DNA from: Prevotella sp. UBA5387
Lineage (GTDB): Bacteria; Bacteroidota; Bacteroidia; Bacteroidales; Bacteroidaceae
Length of the DNA: 64,000 nucleotides
NCBI GenBank assembly: GCA_002407775.1
Contig: DHOP01000030.1
Coordinates: forward strand, 69,147 to 133,146
Direction of reading: 5' to 3'
The position numbers were made by a program, and so were the translations under genes. The stretch's first letter is position 1; each line of letters opens with the position of its first letter. Shown piece by piece: positions 51,150 through 60,399 of this stretch. Under the pieces are notes generated by a model. That model saw only the letters and a program-made list of their open reading frames with translations, had not been told where the DNA came from and made no database searches.

Positions 51150-51662
51150 ATGAAACCAATCAGCTTTCGCAACGATATTCTACCGCTGAAGAACCAGCTC
51201 TATCGCCTTGCACTGCGTATTACACTCGACAGTGCTGAGGCGGAGGACATCGTGCAAGAAACGCTGATTAAGATTTGGAACCGCCGTGACACCTGGCCTG
51301 AAATCGAAAATATTGAGGCATTCTGCTTCACGGTATGCCGAAATCTCGCATTGGACACTATCAAACGACACGGCAATCGCAACGAATCGCTGGATGAGTT
51401 ACAGATGGATCGTGCAGACGGAGGCCACACACCATCGGAACAGACAATCCGTCACGATCAAATTCGCTTAGTGAGAGATATTGTTGACAGTCTGCCCGAG
51501 AAACAACGAAGTTGTATTCAGCTACGTGATTTTGAGGGGAAGACCTACAAAGATATAGCCCAAATCTTAGATATATCGGAAGATCAGGTTAAGGTGAATA
51601 TCTTTAGAGGTCGTCAAACCATAAAGCAAAGATTCCAGGAGATGGATAGTTTTGGAGTGTAA
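51150..51662 (+). CDS. ECF-type RNA polymerase sigma factor
   Basis: A 170-residue sigma-70 family factor with only regions 2 and 4. Region 2 is AEDIVQETLIKIWNRRDTWPEIENIEAFCFTVCRNLALDTIKR (about 30-73) and region 4 is LPEKQRSCIQLRDFEGKTYKDIAQILDISEDQVKVNIFRGRQTIK (about 116-160), with a helix-turn-helix in the second part. It begins 7 bases after argB, so it may share its transcript. The gene at 51940 encodes a probable membrane anti-sigma partner. Confidence 0.93.
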   Translation: MKPISFRNDILPLKNQLYRLALRITLDSAEAEDIVQETLIKIWNRRDTWPEIENIEAFCFTVCRNLALDTIKRHGNRNESLDELQMDRADGGHTPSEQTIRHDQIRLVRDIVDSLPEKQRSCIQLRDFEGKTYKDIAQILDISEDQVKVNIFRGRQTIKQRFQEMDSFGV

Positions 51663-51888
51663 TAGTATCCAATTTCCAAGAAATGCATATATCATTTTAC
51701 TATTATACCTTTTAAGAACTCATTTGTTTAAGACAACCGTCTATTCTGATCGCCCCCCAATTTGGCATCACTTGTCAGTTTAGCAGAACAAATAGAAGAG
51801 TGGTTTCATCTGAATAGCACAAAAGAATCACTCATTATTACTCGAAGACCGATTCTTACTTAACAAATGTTAAAAATTATCTAAGTTG

Positions 51889-51896
51889 TAACTTTG
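51889..51896 (+). promoter_or_regulatory. -7 promoter element before the probable anti-sigma gene
   Basis: TAACTTTG matches TAnnTTTG, 43 bases before the ATG at 51940, without a -33 TTTG. So the anti-sigma gene may be expressed independently of the sigma gene. Confidence 0.5.
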
Positions 51897-51939
51897 CCAT
51901 AGACCAATCGTCATTTTTAATGTAAGACGAAGATTAAAA

Positions 51940-52434
51940 ATGGATTACAAGTACATCGAACAACTTATGGAGCGCTATTGGCGTGGCGAAACCTCTCTTG
52001 AAGAGGAAGATATTTTGCGCGCGTTCTTCAGTCAGGACAACGTCCCGGCCGAACTACTGTGCTACAGTTCGCTCTTTGTCTATGAAGCCGAGGAGCCTGA
52101 AAGTGATGTTTTGGACGATGATTTCGACGAGAGAATCCTATCCATGATTAAAGAACAAGTACCAGTTAAGGCACAAGTTATCACCATGGCTCAGCGTTTT
52201 CGCCCACTCTTCAAGGCAGCTGCCATTGTCGCTATTATCCTTACTTTGGGTAATGCAATGCAACTATCGTTTGATAGGGACAGTGGTAATACTATCAGCA
52301 AATATGATGGCTATACTATGCCGGAGATAAACAAAGGTACATCAGTAGCTATGGGGGATAGTGCTGCAGTGGACACCATGAAACAAAGCATGGTAAATCC
52401 GAATACTGCAGTTGAAGAATCCATGATTAAATAA
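51940..52434 (+). CDS. Probable membrane anti-sigma protein
   Basis: A 164-residue protein. The first 90 residues are acidic and helical, beginning YIEQLMERYWRGETSLEEEDILRAFFSQ, the opening found in small Bacteroidetes proteins encoded next to ECF sigma genes. One membrane helix follows at about 89-107 (FKAAAIVAIILTLGNAMQL), then a short, presumably periplasmic, region rich in Met, Asp and Ser. Topology and position suggest that the N-terminus holds the sigma factor at the membrane. No FecR domain is present. I infer the role from context; there is no recognised domain. Confidence 0.65.
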   Translation: MDYKYIEQLMERYWRGETSLEEEDILRAFFSQDNVPAELLCYSSLFVYEAEEPESDVLDDDFDERILSMIKEQVPVKAQVITMAQRFRPLFKAAAIVAIILTLGNAMQLSFDRDSGNTISKYDGYTMPEINKGTSVAMGDSAAVDTMKQSMVNPNTAVEESMIK

Positions 52435-52539
52435 GATTATTTCTATGCTTTCTCTATAAAATAATGTTTAGTAAAACAACAACGAAACTGTGAAGTTTCA
52501 AATTCTCTCAAATTTTTCATAACATACTAACGTAGAAAG

Positions 52540-52580
52540 GGGACCATTACTCATGTTGAGCAGTGGTCCCTTGCTTTTGC
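52540..52580 (+). terminator. Probable terminator after the sigma/anti-sigma pair
   Basis: GGGACCA...CTC pairs with GAGCAG...TGGTCCC (imperfect inner part), followed by TTGCTTTTGC, a weak T-tract. Confidence 0.6.
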
Positions 52581-52817
52581 AAGACATTCCGCGAACAGCA
52601 ACATAGTAAACGTTAAGATCAATGACGCACGAATGCCTGATCACCCACAAGGTCATTTGAAAAGCCATAATCTCTTTTGATTACTATTCAGACTATTGAT
52701 GAACCATAATTATTCTCTGTGTTTGTTGTCATGCCTCAGATGTTAAATGACATCAAAATGCAATATCTCTATATTAGTAATCAGGAGATTACAAAACAAA
52801 TAAATATAGCGAAAGGC
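52581..52817. other. Intergenic stretch with no recognised content
   Basis: About 240 bases with no repeat, RNA fold or convincing gene. A 64-codon opening at 52719-52913 runs through the rimP promoter and into the rimP start, and is not credible. Confidence 0.6.
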
Positions 52818-52848
52818 TTGCACGGATGCTTTTTTCTTTGTATCTTTG
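52818..52848 (+). promoter_or_regulatory. Promoter for rimP-nusA-infB
   Basis: TTG at 52818-52820, a 20-base spacer, then TATCTTTG at 52841-52848. Confidence 0.7.
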
Positions 52849-52861
52849 CATCGTTCAGTGG

Positions 52862-52897
52862 AATGAGGGGCTCCAAAGAGAGTTCCTCATTTTTTAT
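52862..52897 (+). terminator. Terminator-like hairpin at the start of the rimP leader (candidate attenuator)
   Basis: AATGAGGGGCT (52862-52872) pairs with AGTTCCTCATT (two G-T pairs) around an 8-base loop, and T-rich sequence follows immediately. It lies only about 10 bases after the predicted transcription start and before the rimP ATG, so it would be transcribed at the very 5' end. Confidence 0.6.
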
Positions 52898-52909
52898 TAA
52901 TAACAAGAT

Positions 52910-53377
52910 ATGATAGACCAGAACGTCGTAAAAAATTTAGTTGAAGAGTGGTTAGTTGACAAGGATTATTTCCTCGTCGACGTCATGGTGAACCGAGATG
53001 ACAAGATCACCGTGGAAATCGATCATGCCGATGGCGTCTACATCAACGATTGTGTAGAGCTAAGCAAATTCATCGAGGAACGCCTCGATCGCGACAAGGA
53101 GGACTACGAATTAGAGGTTGGGTCGGCTGGATTAGGTCAACCTTTCAAGGTTTCACAACAGTATCTGAACCATGTTGGTGAGCAAGTAGAAGTTCTCGGG
53201 AGCGATGGAAAGAAAGTGCGCGGCACGCTAAAGAGTGTTGACGGGCGCGATTTCGTGGTAACAGCCAACGAAAAAGTGAAGGTGGAAGGAAAAAAACGCC
53301 CAGTAGCTATGGACGTAGACCACCAATACAATATGGACAATGTGAAATATACAAAATACTTAATAAGTTTCAAGTAA
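52910..53377 (+). CDS. rimP: Ribosome maturation factor RimP
   Basis: Helps assemble the 30S subunit head. 155 residues: an N-terminal alpha/beta domain (DYFLVDVMVNRDDKITVEIDHADGVYINDCVELSKFIEERLDRD) with the family pattern YELEVGSAGLGQPF at about 63-76 (the counterpart of the usual VSSPGLDRPL), and a C-terminal SH3-like domain (VEVLGSDGKKVRGTLKSVDG). It precedes nusA by 3 bases, the conserved rimP-nusA-infB order. Confidence 0.95.
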   Translation: MIDQNVVKNLVEEWLVDKDYFLVDVMVNRDDKITVEIDHADGVYINDCVELSKFIEERLDRDKEDYELEVGSAGLGQPFKVSQQYLNHVGEQVEVLGSDGKKVRGTLKSVDGRDFVVTANEKVKVEGKKRPVAMDVDHQYNMDNVKYTKYLISFK

Positions 53378-53380
53378 GCT

Positions 53381-54655
53381 ATGGCAGCAAGAAAGAATGA
53401 CGACGAGCATGTGAGCATGATAGACTCCTTCCGCGAGTTCAAGGATATGAAGAACATAGACCGTACCACTTTGGTGAGTGTCTTGGAAGAGAGTTTTCGC
53501 AATGTACTAGCCAAGATATTTGGAAGCGACGAGAACTTCGACGTTATCGTAAATCCTGACAAGGGCGACTTCGAAATCTATCGCAACCGCATGGTCGTGA
53601 ATGACGGCGAAGTGGAAGACGAAAACAAGGAGATTAGCTTGACCGAAGCACTCAAGATTGAGGAAGACTATGAGGTCGGCGAGGATGTTTCCGAGAAGGT
53701 GGACTTTGCCAAGTTCGGCCGCCGTGCCATCCTGACTTTGCGCCAAACTTTGTCAAGCAAGATATTAGAGTTGGAGCACGACGCCCTCTTTAACAAATAT
53801 AGAGACCGCGTTGGACAAGTCATTTCTGGTGAAGTATATCAGATTTGGAAGAAAGAAGTACTGCTTGTAGACGATGATAACAACGAGCTCATCTTGCCTA
53901 AGGCAGAGCAAATTCCTTCCGATCAATATCGCAAGGGTGAGACGGTGCGTGCCGTCATCGAACGTGTTGACAACGAAAACAATAATCCTAAGATTATTCT
54001 TTCTCGCACCAGCCCTACTTTCTTGGAGAGACTCTTGGAACAAGAAGTGCCTGAGATTGCAGACGGTCTCATTGCCATTCGCAAGATTGCACGTATGCCC
54101 GGCGAGCGTGCCAAGATTGCAGTGGAGAGCTTTGACGATCGCATCGATCCCGTAGGAGCTTGCGTAGGTGTGCGAGGCAGCCGTATTCATGGCATCGTGC
54201 GCGAATTATGCAATGAGAACATTGACGTGATCAACTGGACTGCCAATACCAAGCTGTTCATTCAGCGTTCGTTGAGTCCTGCAAAGATTACGAGCATCAC
54301 TCTCGATGAAGAAACGAAGAAGGCAGATGTATATTTGCAGCCAGAGGAGGTGAGCCTAGCTATCGGACGTGGCGGACTCAACATCAAACTTGCCTCTATG
54401 CTTACAGAATATACTATCGATGTATACCGTGTGGTCAATGAGAACAACCAGACTCAGGATGACGACGATGTTTATTTGGATCAATTCAATGATGAGATTG
54501 ACCAATGGATCATCGATGCCATCAAGTCTATTGGATTGGACACCGCTAAAGCTGTTCTGAATGCTCCTCGTGTAATGCTTGTAGAGAAAGCAGACTTGGA
54601 AGAGGAAACAGTTGACCATGTGCTCGAAGTGCTCCGGAAGGAATTCGAGGGCTAA
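53381..54655 (+). CDS. nusA: Transcription termination/antitermination factor NusA
   Basis: Modulates RNA polymerase pausing, termination and antitermination. 424 residues: an N-terminal polymerase-binding domain (SMIDSFREFKDMKNIDRTTLVSVLEESFRNVLAK), an S1 domain (GQVISGEVYQIWKKEVLLVDDDNN, about 140-200), and two KH domains (RAKIAVESFDDRIDPVGACVGVRGSRIHGIVREL; VSLAIGRGGLNIKLASML). A short helix-rich end follows (LDTAKAVLNAPRVMLVEKADLEEETVDHVLEVL) but not the two acidic repeats of E. coli NusA. It lies between rimP and infB. Confidence 0.97.
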   Translation: MAARKNDDEHVSMIDSFREFKDMKNIDRTTLVSVLEESFRNVLAKIFGSDENFDVIVNPDKGDFEIYRNRMVVNDGEVEDENKEISLTEALKIEEDYEVGEDVSEKVDFAKFGRRAILTLRQTLSSKILELEHDALFNKYRDRVGQVISGEVYQIWKKEVLLVDDDNNELILPKAEQIPSDQYRKGETVRAVIERVDNENNNPKIILSRTSPTFLERLLEQEVPEIADGLIAIRKIARMPGERAKIAVESFDDRIDPVGACVGVRGSRIHGIVRELCNENIDVINWTANTKLFIQRSLSPAKITSITLDEETKKADVYLQPEEVSLAIGRGGLNIKLASMLTEYTIDVYRVVNENNQTQDDDDVYLDQFNDEIDQWIIDAIKSIGLDTAKAVLNAPRVMLVEKADLEEETVDHVLEVLRKEFEG

Positions 54656-54692
54656 TTGAAAAGATAAGGGATTAGGGAAATAAAAAGATTAT

Positions 54693-57689
54693 ATGAGCAC
54701 CAGATTAAACAAAGCAATACGTGAATTGAATGTAGGACTCCAAACGGCAGTGGAGTTCCTAGAAAAGAGACCAGAGTTGGGCGAGGTAAAGGCAGAGCCT
54801 AGCTTCAAGCTCAGCGATCAGCAATATAATGCTCTCGTTGATGCCTTCAAGCAGGATGCAGCCGTGCGCAACGCAGCGGAGAAGCTATTCAAGAAGCCAA
54901 AGGAGAAAAAAAACATGGTTGAGCAAAAGCGTGAAGACCATCGTGCCGAGAACCTCTTGGAGTCGAACAACCGCCAGCAATACAAGCCTTTAGGTAAGAT
55001 AAACCTTGACAACGAAGGCAAAAAAGTGGAGGCTCAGAAGTCTGTTGCTCCCAAATCCACCGAACCACAGGCCAAGACTACTGCCGTAAGTCAAGAACCT
55101 GTAAAACCTGTTGAAGTTGTAGAACCTGCAAAGAAAGAAACAGTTGTTGTTGAACAGCCCGTTAGGCCCGAAGTTATCACTAAGCAAGTGGAACAAGAGG
55201 CAAAACCGATTCAGCAGCCAGAGCCTGTCATCGAGACTAAGGTTCCAGAACCAAAGCCACAAGTTGTCGAAGAAAAGCCAAAACAAGTAGAGAAAATTGC
55301 TGCCCCCGAACCTCTTATTGAGCCAATCAAAGAGGCAGTCGTAGAGCCAAAGGAAGAACCTGTAAAAGAGGTTGAACCAAAAGTGGCAGAGGAAAAGCAC
55401 GAGGACGTACCCGCTAATACAGAAGGAAAAGAGGAAGAGCCAAAGGTATTCCAACTGAAGAGCGAACAGCGTATCCTCAACCGACCAAAGGTAAATGTCT
55501 TAGGTAAGATTGACCTTGGTGCCCTTAACCAAAGCACTCGTCCCAAGAAGAAATCAAAGGAAGAGCGTCGCAAGGAGCGCGAAGACAAGGCTAAGCAAGG
55601 AACTGGAACCGATCGTCCAAAGCGTCAGCGCATAAACAAGGAGCGAGTTGATATCAATGCTGCTGCAAATCAGCAACAGCAAAACAACCGCAACAACAAC
55701 AACAACAACAATAACAATAACAATAACAGTGCTAAGAAAAGCATTGGAAAGAATCGTAAGCGCGTACAGAAGCCTTTGGAGGTAAACGAGGTGGACGTAG
55801 CGCGCCAGGTTAAGGAGACACTCGCTCGTCTGACAAGCAAGCAAACCCAGAACAAAAAGGGTGCAAGATATAGAAAAGAGAAGCGTGATGCCGTACACGA
55901 AAGGCTTTCTGCTGAGGCACGTGCAGAGCGCAAGGACAGCAAGATACTGAAAATCACTGAGTTTGTAACGGTACAAGAACTTGCTACGATGATGAACCAA
56001 CCTGTTACGCAGGTGATTGGTACGCTAATGAGTATTGGCGTGATGGCAAGTATCAACCAACGCTTGGATGCTGAGACCATCAATCTTGTAGCAGATGAGT
56101 TCGGTTTCAAGACTGAATATGTGAGTGCCGAAGTACAAGAGGCTGTTAGCGTGGAGGATGACGAAGAAACTGATCTTGAGGCTCGCGCACCGATTGTAAC
56201 GGTCATGGGTCACGTAGACCATGGTAAGACATCTCTACTCGACCATATTCGCAACACCAACGTGATTGCCGGTGAGGCCGGAGGTATTACCCAGCACATC
56301 GGTGCATATAATGTGACACTTCCCAGTGGACGGAAGATCACTTTCTTGGACACTCCAGGTCACGAGGCATTTACTGCCATGCGTGCCCGTGGTGCACAAG
56401 CTACCGATATCGCCATTATCATTATTGCTGCAGATGACTCTGTGATGCCCACAACACGTGAGGCAATTGCCCACTGTCAGGCAGCAGGTGTACCAATGGT
56501 GTTTGCAATTAATAAGATTGACAAGCCAGGAGCCAACTCAGACAGAATACGCGAGGATTTAGCCAATATGAATCTGCTCGTAGAGGAATGGGGCGGCAAG
56601 TTCCAATGCCAGGAAATCAGTGCCAAAAAGGGCCTGGGTGTGGACGAGCTTTTGGAGAAAGTGCTTCTCGAAGCCGACATGCTTGACCTCAAGGCCAACC
56701 CTAACCGGAAGTCCACGGGTACTGTCATTGAGAGTTCCCTCGACAAGGGACGTGGCTTTGTCAGCACAGTTCTCGTAAGCAATGGTACACTTCAAGTAGG
56801 TGATTATATGATTGCCGGAACAAGTTGGGGTCGTATCAAGGCTATGTTCAATGAGCGTAACCAGCGCATAGACTCAGCTGCTCCCTCCGAGCCTTGTATC
56901 GTTTTGGGATTGGATGGTGCACCAACAGCTGGTGACCTGTTCCACGTCTTAGAGACCGAACAAGAAGTTCGTGACATCGCCAACAAGCGTGAACAACTAC
57001 AACGTGAGCAAAGTCTTCGTACGCAGACTCGTTTGACGCTGAGTGATATCAGTCACCGCATTGCTCGTGGAGAGTTCCATGAGATGAACATCATCGTCAA
57101 GGGTGACACTGATGGTTCTATCGAGGCATTGAGTGACTCATTCATTAAGTTGTCAACGGATAAGGTTCAGGTCAACGTTATCTTCAAGGCCGTGGGTCAG
57201 ATCTCAGAGAATGATGTTACATTGGCCGATGCTTCTGATGCTATAATTGTTGGATTCCAAGTACGTCCTTCTGCTGCTGCTCGCAAATTGGCAGAAGCTG
57301 ATGGCGTGGATATCAACACATACTCGGTCATCTATGATGCCATCGATGACGTGAAAGACGCAATGCAGGGTATGCTCGACAAGGTTAAGAAAGAGATTAT
57401 CACTGCTCAGGTGGAGGTAAGACAGGTCTACAAGATTTCCAAGGTGGGTACCGTTGCCGGTGCTTTAGTTACCGAAGGTAAAGTACATAGCAAGGACAAG
57501 GCCCGCGTTGTTCGTGACGGCATTGTTGTTCACACTGCCCCAATTTCTACACTTAAGCGTTATAAGGACGATGTGAAGGAAGTTGTCACTGGAATGGAGT
57601 GTGGTATCGCATTGCGCAACTATAACGATATTCAGGAAGGCGACATCCTTGAGACATTTACAGAAATTGAAGTAGAGCAGAAACTCTGA
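54693..57689 (+). CDS. infB: Translation initiation factor IF-2
   Basis: GTPase that brings initiator tRNA to the 30S subunit. 998 residues, large for the family because of a long low-complexity N-terminal part (about 75-385): proline, glutamate, valine and lysine repeats, then a glutamine and asparagine tract. The G domain begins with [22 protein letters not shown] (about 500), DTPGHEAF, and NKID; domains II-IV follow to EVEQKL. The N-tract is encoded by AAC/AAT triplets at 55690-55728. It is the last gene of the nusA operon, with a terminator at 57797. Confidence 0.97.
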   Translation: MSTRLNKAIRELNVGLQTAVEFLEKRPELGEVKAEPSFKLSDQQYNALVDAFKQDAAVRNAAEKLFKKPKEKKNMVEQKREDHRAENLLESNNRQQYKPLGKINLDNEGKKVEAQKSVAPKSTEPQAKTTAVSQEPVKPVEVVEPAKKETVVVEQPVRPEVITKQVEQEAKPIQQPEPVIETKVPEPKPQVVEEKPKQVEKIAAPEPLIEPIKEAVVEPKEEPVKEVEPKVAEEKHEDVPANTEGKEEEPKVFQLKSEQRILNRPKVNVLGKIDLGALNQSTRPKKKSKEERRKEREDKAKQGTGTDRPKRQRINKERVDINAAANQQQQNNRNNNNNNNNNNNNSAKKSIGKNRKRVQKPLEVNEVDVARQVKETLARLTSKQTQNKKGARYRKEKRDAVHERLSAEARAERKDSKILKITEFVTVQELATMMNQPVTQVIGTLMSIGVMASINQRLDAETINLVADEFGFKTEYVSAEVQEAVSVEDDEETDLEARAPIVTVMGHVDHGKTSLLDHIRNTNVIAGEAGGITQHIGAYNVTLPSGRKITFLDTPGHEAFTAMRARGAQATDIAIIIIAADDSVMPTTREAIAHCQAAGVPMVFAINKIDKPGANSDRIREDLANMNLLVEEWGGKFQCQEISAKKGLGVDELLEKVLLEADMLDLKANPNRKSTGTVIESSLDKGRGFVSTVLVSNGTLQVGDYMIAGTSWGRIKAMFNERNQRIDSAAPSEPCIVLGLDGAPTAGDLFHVLETEQEVRDIANKREQLQREQSLRTQTRLTLSDISHRIARGEFHEMNIIVKGDTDGSIEALSDSFIKLSTDKVQVNVIFKAVGQISENDVTLADASDAIIVGFQVRPSAAARKLAEADGVDINTYSVIYDAIDDVKDAMQGMLDKVKKEIITAQVEVRQVYKISKVGTVAGALVTEGKVHSKDKARVVRDGIVVHTAPISTLKRYKDDVKEVVTGMECGIALRNYNDIQEGDILETFTEIEVEQKL
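55690..55728 (+). repeat. Trinucleotide tract coding poly-asparagine in IF-2
   Basis: An uninterrupted run of twelve or thirteen AAC/AAT codons, next to a glutamine run, in the disordered linker of IF-2. Triplet-repeat length changes would keep the frame. Confidence 0.85.
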
Positions 57690-57796
57690 TAGGAATAGGC
57701 TAGAATGGATCATGGTCAGACAGGTGTGTACGGTTCCTTCAGGTAACTGGTAGAACCCTAATTCTATCTTTCTAGGTCATTCAAAGCGCAACGAAT

Positions 57797-57829
57797 AGTG
57801 GCATTCCTATCAAGGGATGTCACTTTTTT
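57797..57829 (+). terminator. Terminator after infB
   Basis: AGTGGCATTCC pairs with GGGATGTCACT (two G-T pairs) around a 6-base loop, then TTTTTG. Confidence 0.8.
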
Positions 57830-57860
57830 GATTTTTAGTTATTATTCATTTAACTTGTGG

Positions 57861-57881
57861 CATAGTCATTGCCTGACTATG
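57861..57881. promoter_or_regulatory. Perfect inverted repeat before sufB, possible operator
   Basis: CATAGTCA (57861-57868), TTGCC, TGACTATG (57874-57881): perfect 8-base arms ending 7 bases before the sufB ATG. It could bind an iron-sulfur-responsive repressor or form a hairpin that blocks ribosome loading. I see no good -7 element here. Confidence 0.5.
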
Positions 57882-57888
57882 ATTAGAT

Positions 57889-59346
57889 ATGGAAATACAA
57901 AAAAACGAACAGGAAAAGAACCAGTTTGTCAAACAAGTCGCAGAGCAGAAATATGCTTACGGCTTCACCACTGATGTGGAGACAGACGTTATTCCCGTAG
58001 GCCTCAATGAGGATGTTGTTCGCCTAATCTCAGCAAAGAAAAAAGAACCGGAGTGGTTATTGGACTTTCGGCTGAAGGCTTACGGTTATTGGAAGACGCT
58101 CACCATTCCAAAATGGGCGCATCTTCACGTTCCGGAAATAGATTATCAAGCCATTTCTTACTATGCCGACCCAATGGCAAAGAAACCCGAGAATAAGGAA
58201 ATTGACCCAGAATTGGAGAAGACCTTCGACAAGTTGGGCATTCCTTTGGAGGAAAGATTGGCACTAAGTGGTACAGCCGTGGATGCCATTATGGACTCCG
58301 TGTCCGTAAAAACGACGTTCAAGAAACAGCTAGCAGAAAAGGGGATTATCTTCTCTTCCATCGGCGAAGCAGTGAAAGACCATCCTGAGTTGGTACGCCA
58401 GTATCTTGGTAGTGTCGTGCCTTATCGCGACAACTTTACCGCAGCACTCAACTCGGCTGTCTTTAGCGATGGTAGCTTTGTGTATATTCCCAAGGGTGTA
58501 CGTTGCCCTATGGAACTCAGCAGCTACTTCCGCATCAATGCAAGGAATACCGGTCAATTTGAGCGCACACTTATTATAGCCGATGATGATTCATACGTAT
58601 CCTATCTTGAGGGATGTACTGCCCCAATGCGCGATGAGAATCAGTTGCATGCGGCCATCGTGGAGATCGTCGTGATGGATAATGCCGAGGTGAAATACTC
58701 GACAGTTCAGAACTGGTATCCCGGTGATGAAAACGGAAAAGGCGGTGTTCTTAATCTCGTAACAAAGCGTGGTGACTGCCGCGGTGTCAACTCCAAACTT
58801 TCTTGGACTCAAGTTGAGACAGGCTCCGCCATTACTTGGAAATATCCCAGTTGCATTCTTCACGGCGACAACTCACAGGCTGAATTTTACAGCGTTGCCG
58901 TGACAAACAACTATCAGGAGGCAGATACTGGCACGAAGATGATCCATATTGGAAAGAACACTAAGTCAACTATCATCTCCAAAGGTATCTCCGCAGGTCA
59001 TAGTCAAAACTCTTATCGGGGTCTTGTCCGCGCGACTGCCAATGCTGACAATGCCCGTAACTACAGTAGCTGCGACTCCCTACTTCTCGGTTCCGATTGT
59101 GGTGCCCACACATTCCCCTATATGGACATCCACAACGATACCGCCGTGGTAGAGCATGAAGCTACCACTTCCAAGATTTCAGAGGATCAATTGTTCTATT
59201 GTAACCAACGTGGTATTCCTATGGAAGATGCCGTTGGCCTTATCGTCAACGGCTATGCCAAGGATGTGCTGAACAAGCTCCCGATGGAATTTGCAGTCGA
59301 AGCCCAAAAATTACTATCTGTTTCATTAGAAGGAACAGTGGGATAA
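57889..59346 (+). CDS. sufB: Iron-sulfur cluster assembly protein SufB
   Basis: Scaffold subunit of the SufBCD complex that builds Fe-S clusters with ATPase SufC. 485 residues. Typical blocks: [25 protein letters not shown] near the start, [42 protein letters not shown], and [37 protein letters not shown] at the C-terminus, with the cysteine (FYCNQRG) of the SufB family. First gene of the sufBCDS set. Confidence 0.96.
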   Translation: MEIQKNEQEKNQFVKQVAEQKYAYGFTTDVETDVIPVGLNEDVVRLISAKKKEPEWLLDFRLKAYGYWKTLTIPKWAHLHVPEIDYQAISYYADPMAKKPENKEIDPELEKTFDKLGIPLEERLALSGTAVDAIMDSVSVKTTFKKQLAEKGIIFSSIGEAVKDHPELVRQYLGSVVPYRDNFTAALNSAVFSDGSFVYIPKGVRCPMELSSYFRINARNTGQFERTLIIADDDSYVSYLEGCTAPMRDENQLHAAIVEIVVMDNAEVKYSTVQNWYPGDENGKGGVLNLVTKRGDCRGVNSKLSWTQVETGSAITWKYPSCILHGDNSQAEFYSVAVTNNYQEADTGTKMIHIGKNTKSTIISKGISAGHSQNSYRGLVRATANADNARNYSSCDSLLLGSDCGAHTFPYMDIHNDTAVVEHEATTSKISEDQLFYCNQRGIPMEDAVGLIVNGYAKDVLNKLPMEFAVEAQKLLSVSLEGTVG

Positions 59347-59373
59347 TATAAACCATTAAAGTTATATATTAAT

Positions 59374-60147
59374 ATGCTAAGTGTAAAAAAGCTGCATGCT
59401 ACCATTGCAGGCAAAGAAATACTGAAAGGCGTTGATCTAACTGTTAAAGATGGAGAGATTCATGCCATCATGGGACCCAACGGATCAGGTAAGTCAACCC
59501 TAAGCGCTGTGCTTACAGGCAACCCACTTTATACCGTCACTGAGGGTGCAGCAACTTTTAACGGCAAGGACCTTCTGGCTTTGAAACCAGAGGAACGTGC
59601 TTGCGAGGGATTGTTTCTGTCTTTTCAGTATCCTGTAGAGATTCCTGGCGTTTCAATGGTCAACTTCCTCAAGGCCGCTATCAATGCTAAGCGTAAATAC
59701 CATGGCGAAGAGCCCCTTAATGCTGCCGATTTCCTAAAACTCATGCGCGAAAAACGTGAGATTGTAGAACTCGACCCCAAACTTTCTCGTCGCTCTGTCA
59801 ATGAAGGTTTCTCCGGAGGTGAAAAGAAACGCAATGAAATCTTTCAGATGGCAATGCTTGATCCACAACTCAGCATCTTGGATGAGACCGATTCTGGTCT
59901 TGATGTTGATGCCATGCGGATTGTGGCTGAAGGCGTTAACAAGCTTTTCACACCGAAGAAATCACTCATCGTTATTACTCACTATGACCGTCTCTTGGAT
60001 ATGATCAAGCCTAATATAGTGCACATACTATATCAAGGCCGTATCGTAAAAACCGGTGGCCCTGAGTTAGCCAAGATAATTGAGGAGCGAGGATACGACT
60101 GGATCAAGGAACCATCTGCAGACCACTCCGATGGAGCAGGTGCTTGA
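59374..60147 (+). CDS. sufC: Fe-S assembly ATPase SufC
   Basis: ABC-type ATPase that drives SufBCD. 257 residues: Walker A GPNGSGKSTLSAVL at about 34-47, Q-loop LFLSFQYPVEIPG, signature NEGFSGGEKKRNEIFQM and Walker B QLSILDETDSGLDVDA at about 165-180, H-loop VITHYDR. The Walker B has the usual glutamate-aspartate pair DET. Between its stop and sufD are 252 bases, most of which are the seven-unit array. Confidence 0.96.
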   Translation: MLSVKKLHATIAGKEILKGVDLTVKDGEIHAIMGPNGSGKSTLSAVLTGNPLYTVTEGAATFNGKDLLALKPEERACEGLFLSFQYPVEIPGVSMVNFLKAAINAKRKYHGEEPLNAADFLKLMREKREIVELDPKLSRRSVNEGFSGGEKKRNEIFQMAMLDPQLSILDETDSGLDVDAMRIVAEGVNKLFTPKKSLIVITHYDRLLDMIKPNIVHILYQGRIVKTGGPELAKIIEERGYDWIKEPSADHSDGAGA

Positions 60148-60210
60148 AGACACATAACAAGATATCTCAAGAATGCAACTCTGTAGCTTCGATGGCGGAC
60201 TATCGTCTCG

Positions 60211-60364
60211 TGTTTCCATTTGATTCATCGTGTGATTCAATTTGATTCACTGAGTAATTCAATTTGATTCACTGAGTGATTCAATTTGATTCACTGAGTA
60301 ATTCAATTTGATTCATCGAGTGATTCAATTTGATTCATCGAGTGATTCAATTTGATTCATCACC
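60211..60364. repeat. 22-base-period array, locus 4 (7 units), between sufC and sufD
   Basis: Seven units at 60211, 60233, 60255, 60277, 60299, 60321 and 60343. The cores are nearly identical: units 2-7 differ from TGATTCAATTTGATTCA only by TAATTCA in units 3 and 5, while unit 1 is degenerate. Linkers are TCGTG, CTGAG three times and TCGAG twice, so this array grew by unit duplication. It starts 63 bases past the sufC stop and ends 35 bases before the sufD start. It holds 11 GATTC (HinfI-type GANTC) sites. Confidence 0.95.
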
Positions 60365-60399
60365 CGAAAAGCCATTAAGTAGCAATAAAACATTTTGAT

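Noticed and set aside
52719..52913. 64-codon ORF before rimP
   Set aside because: It crosses the rimP promoter and the leader hairpin and ends over the rimP start codon.
60211..60364. CRISPR array
   Set aside because: The units repeat regularly, but the variable parts are only 5 bases, there is no leader, and no cas gene is near.
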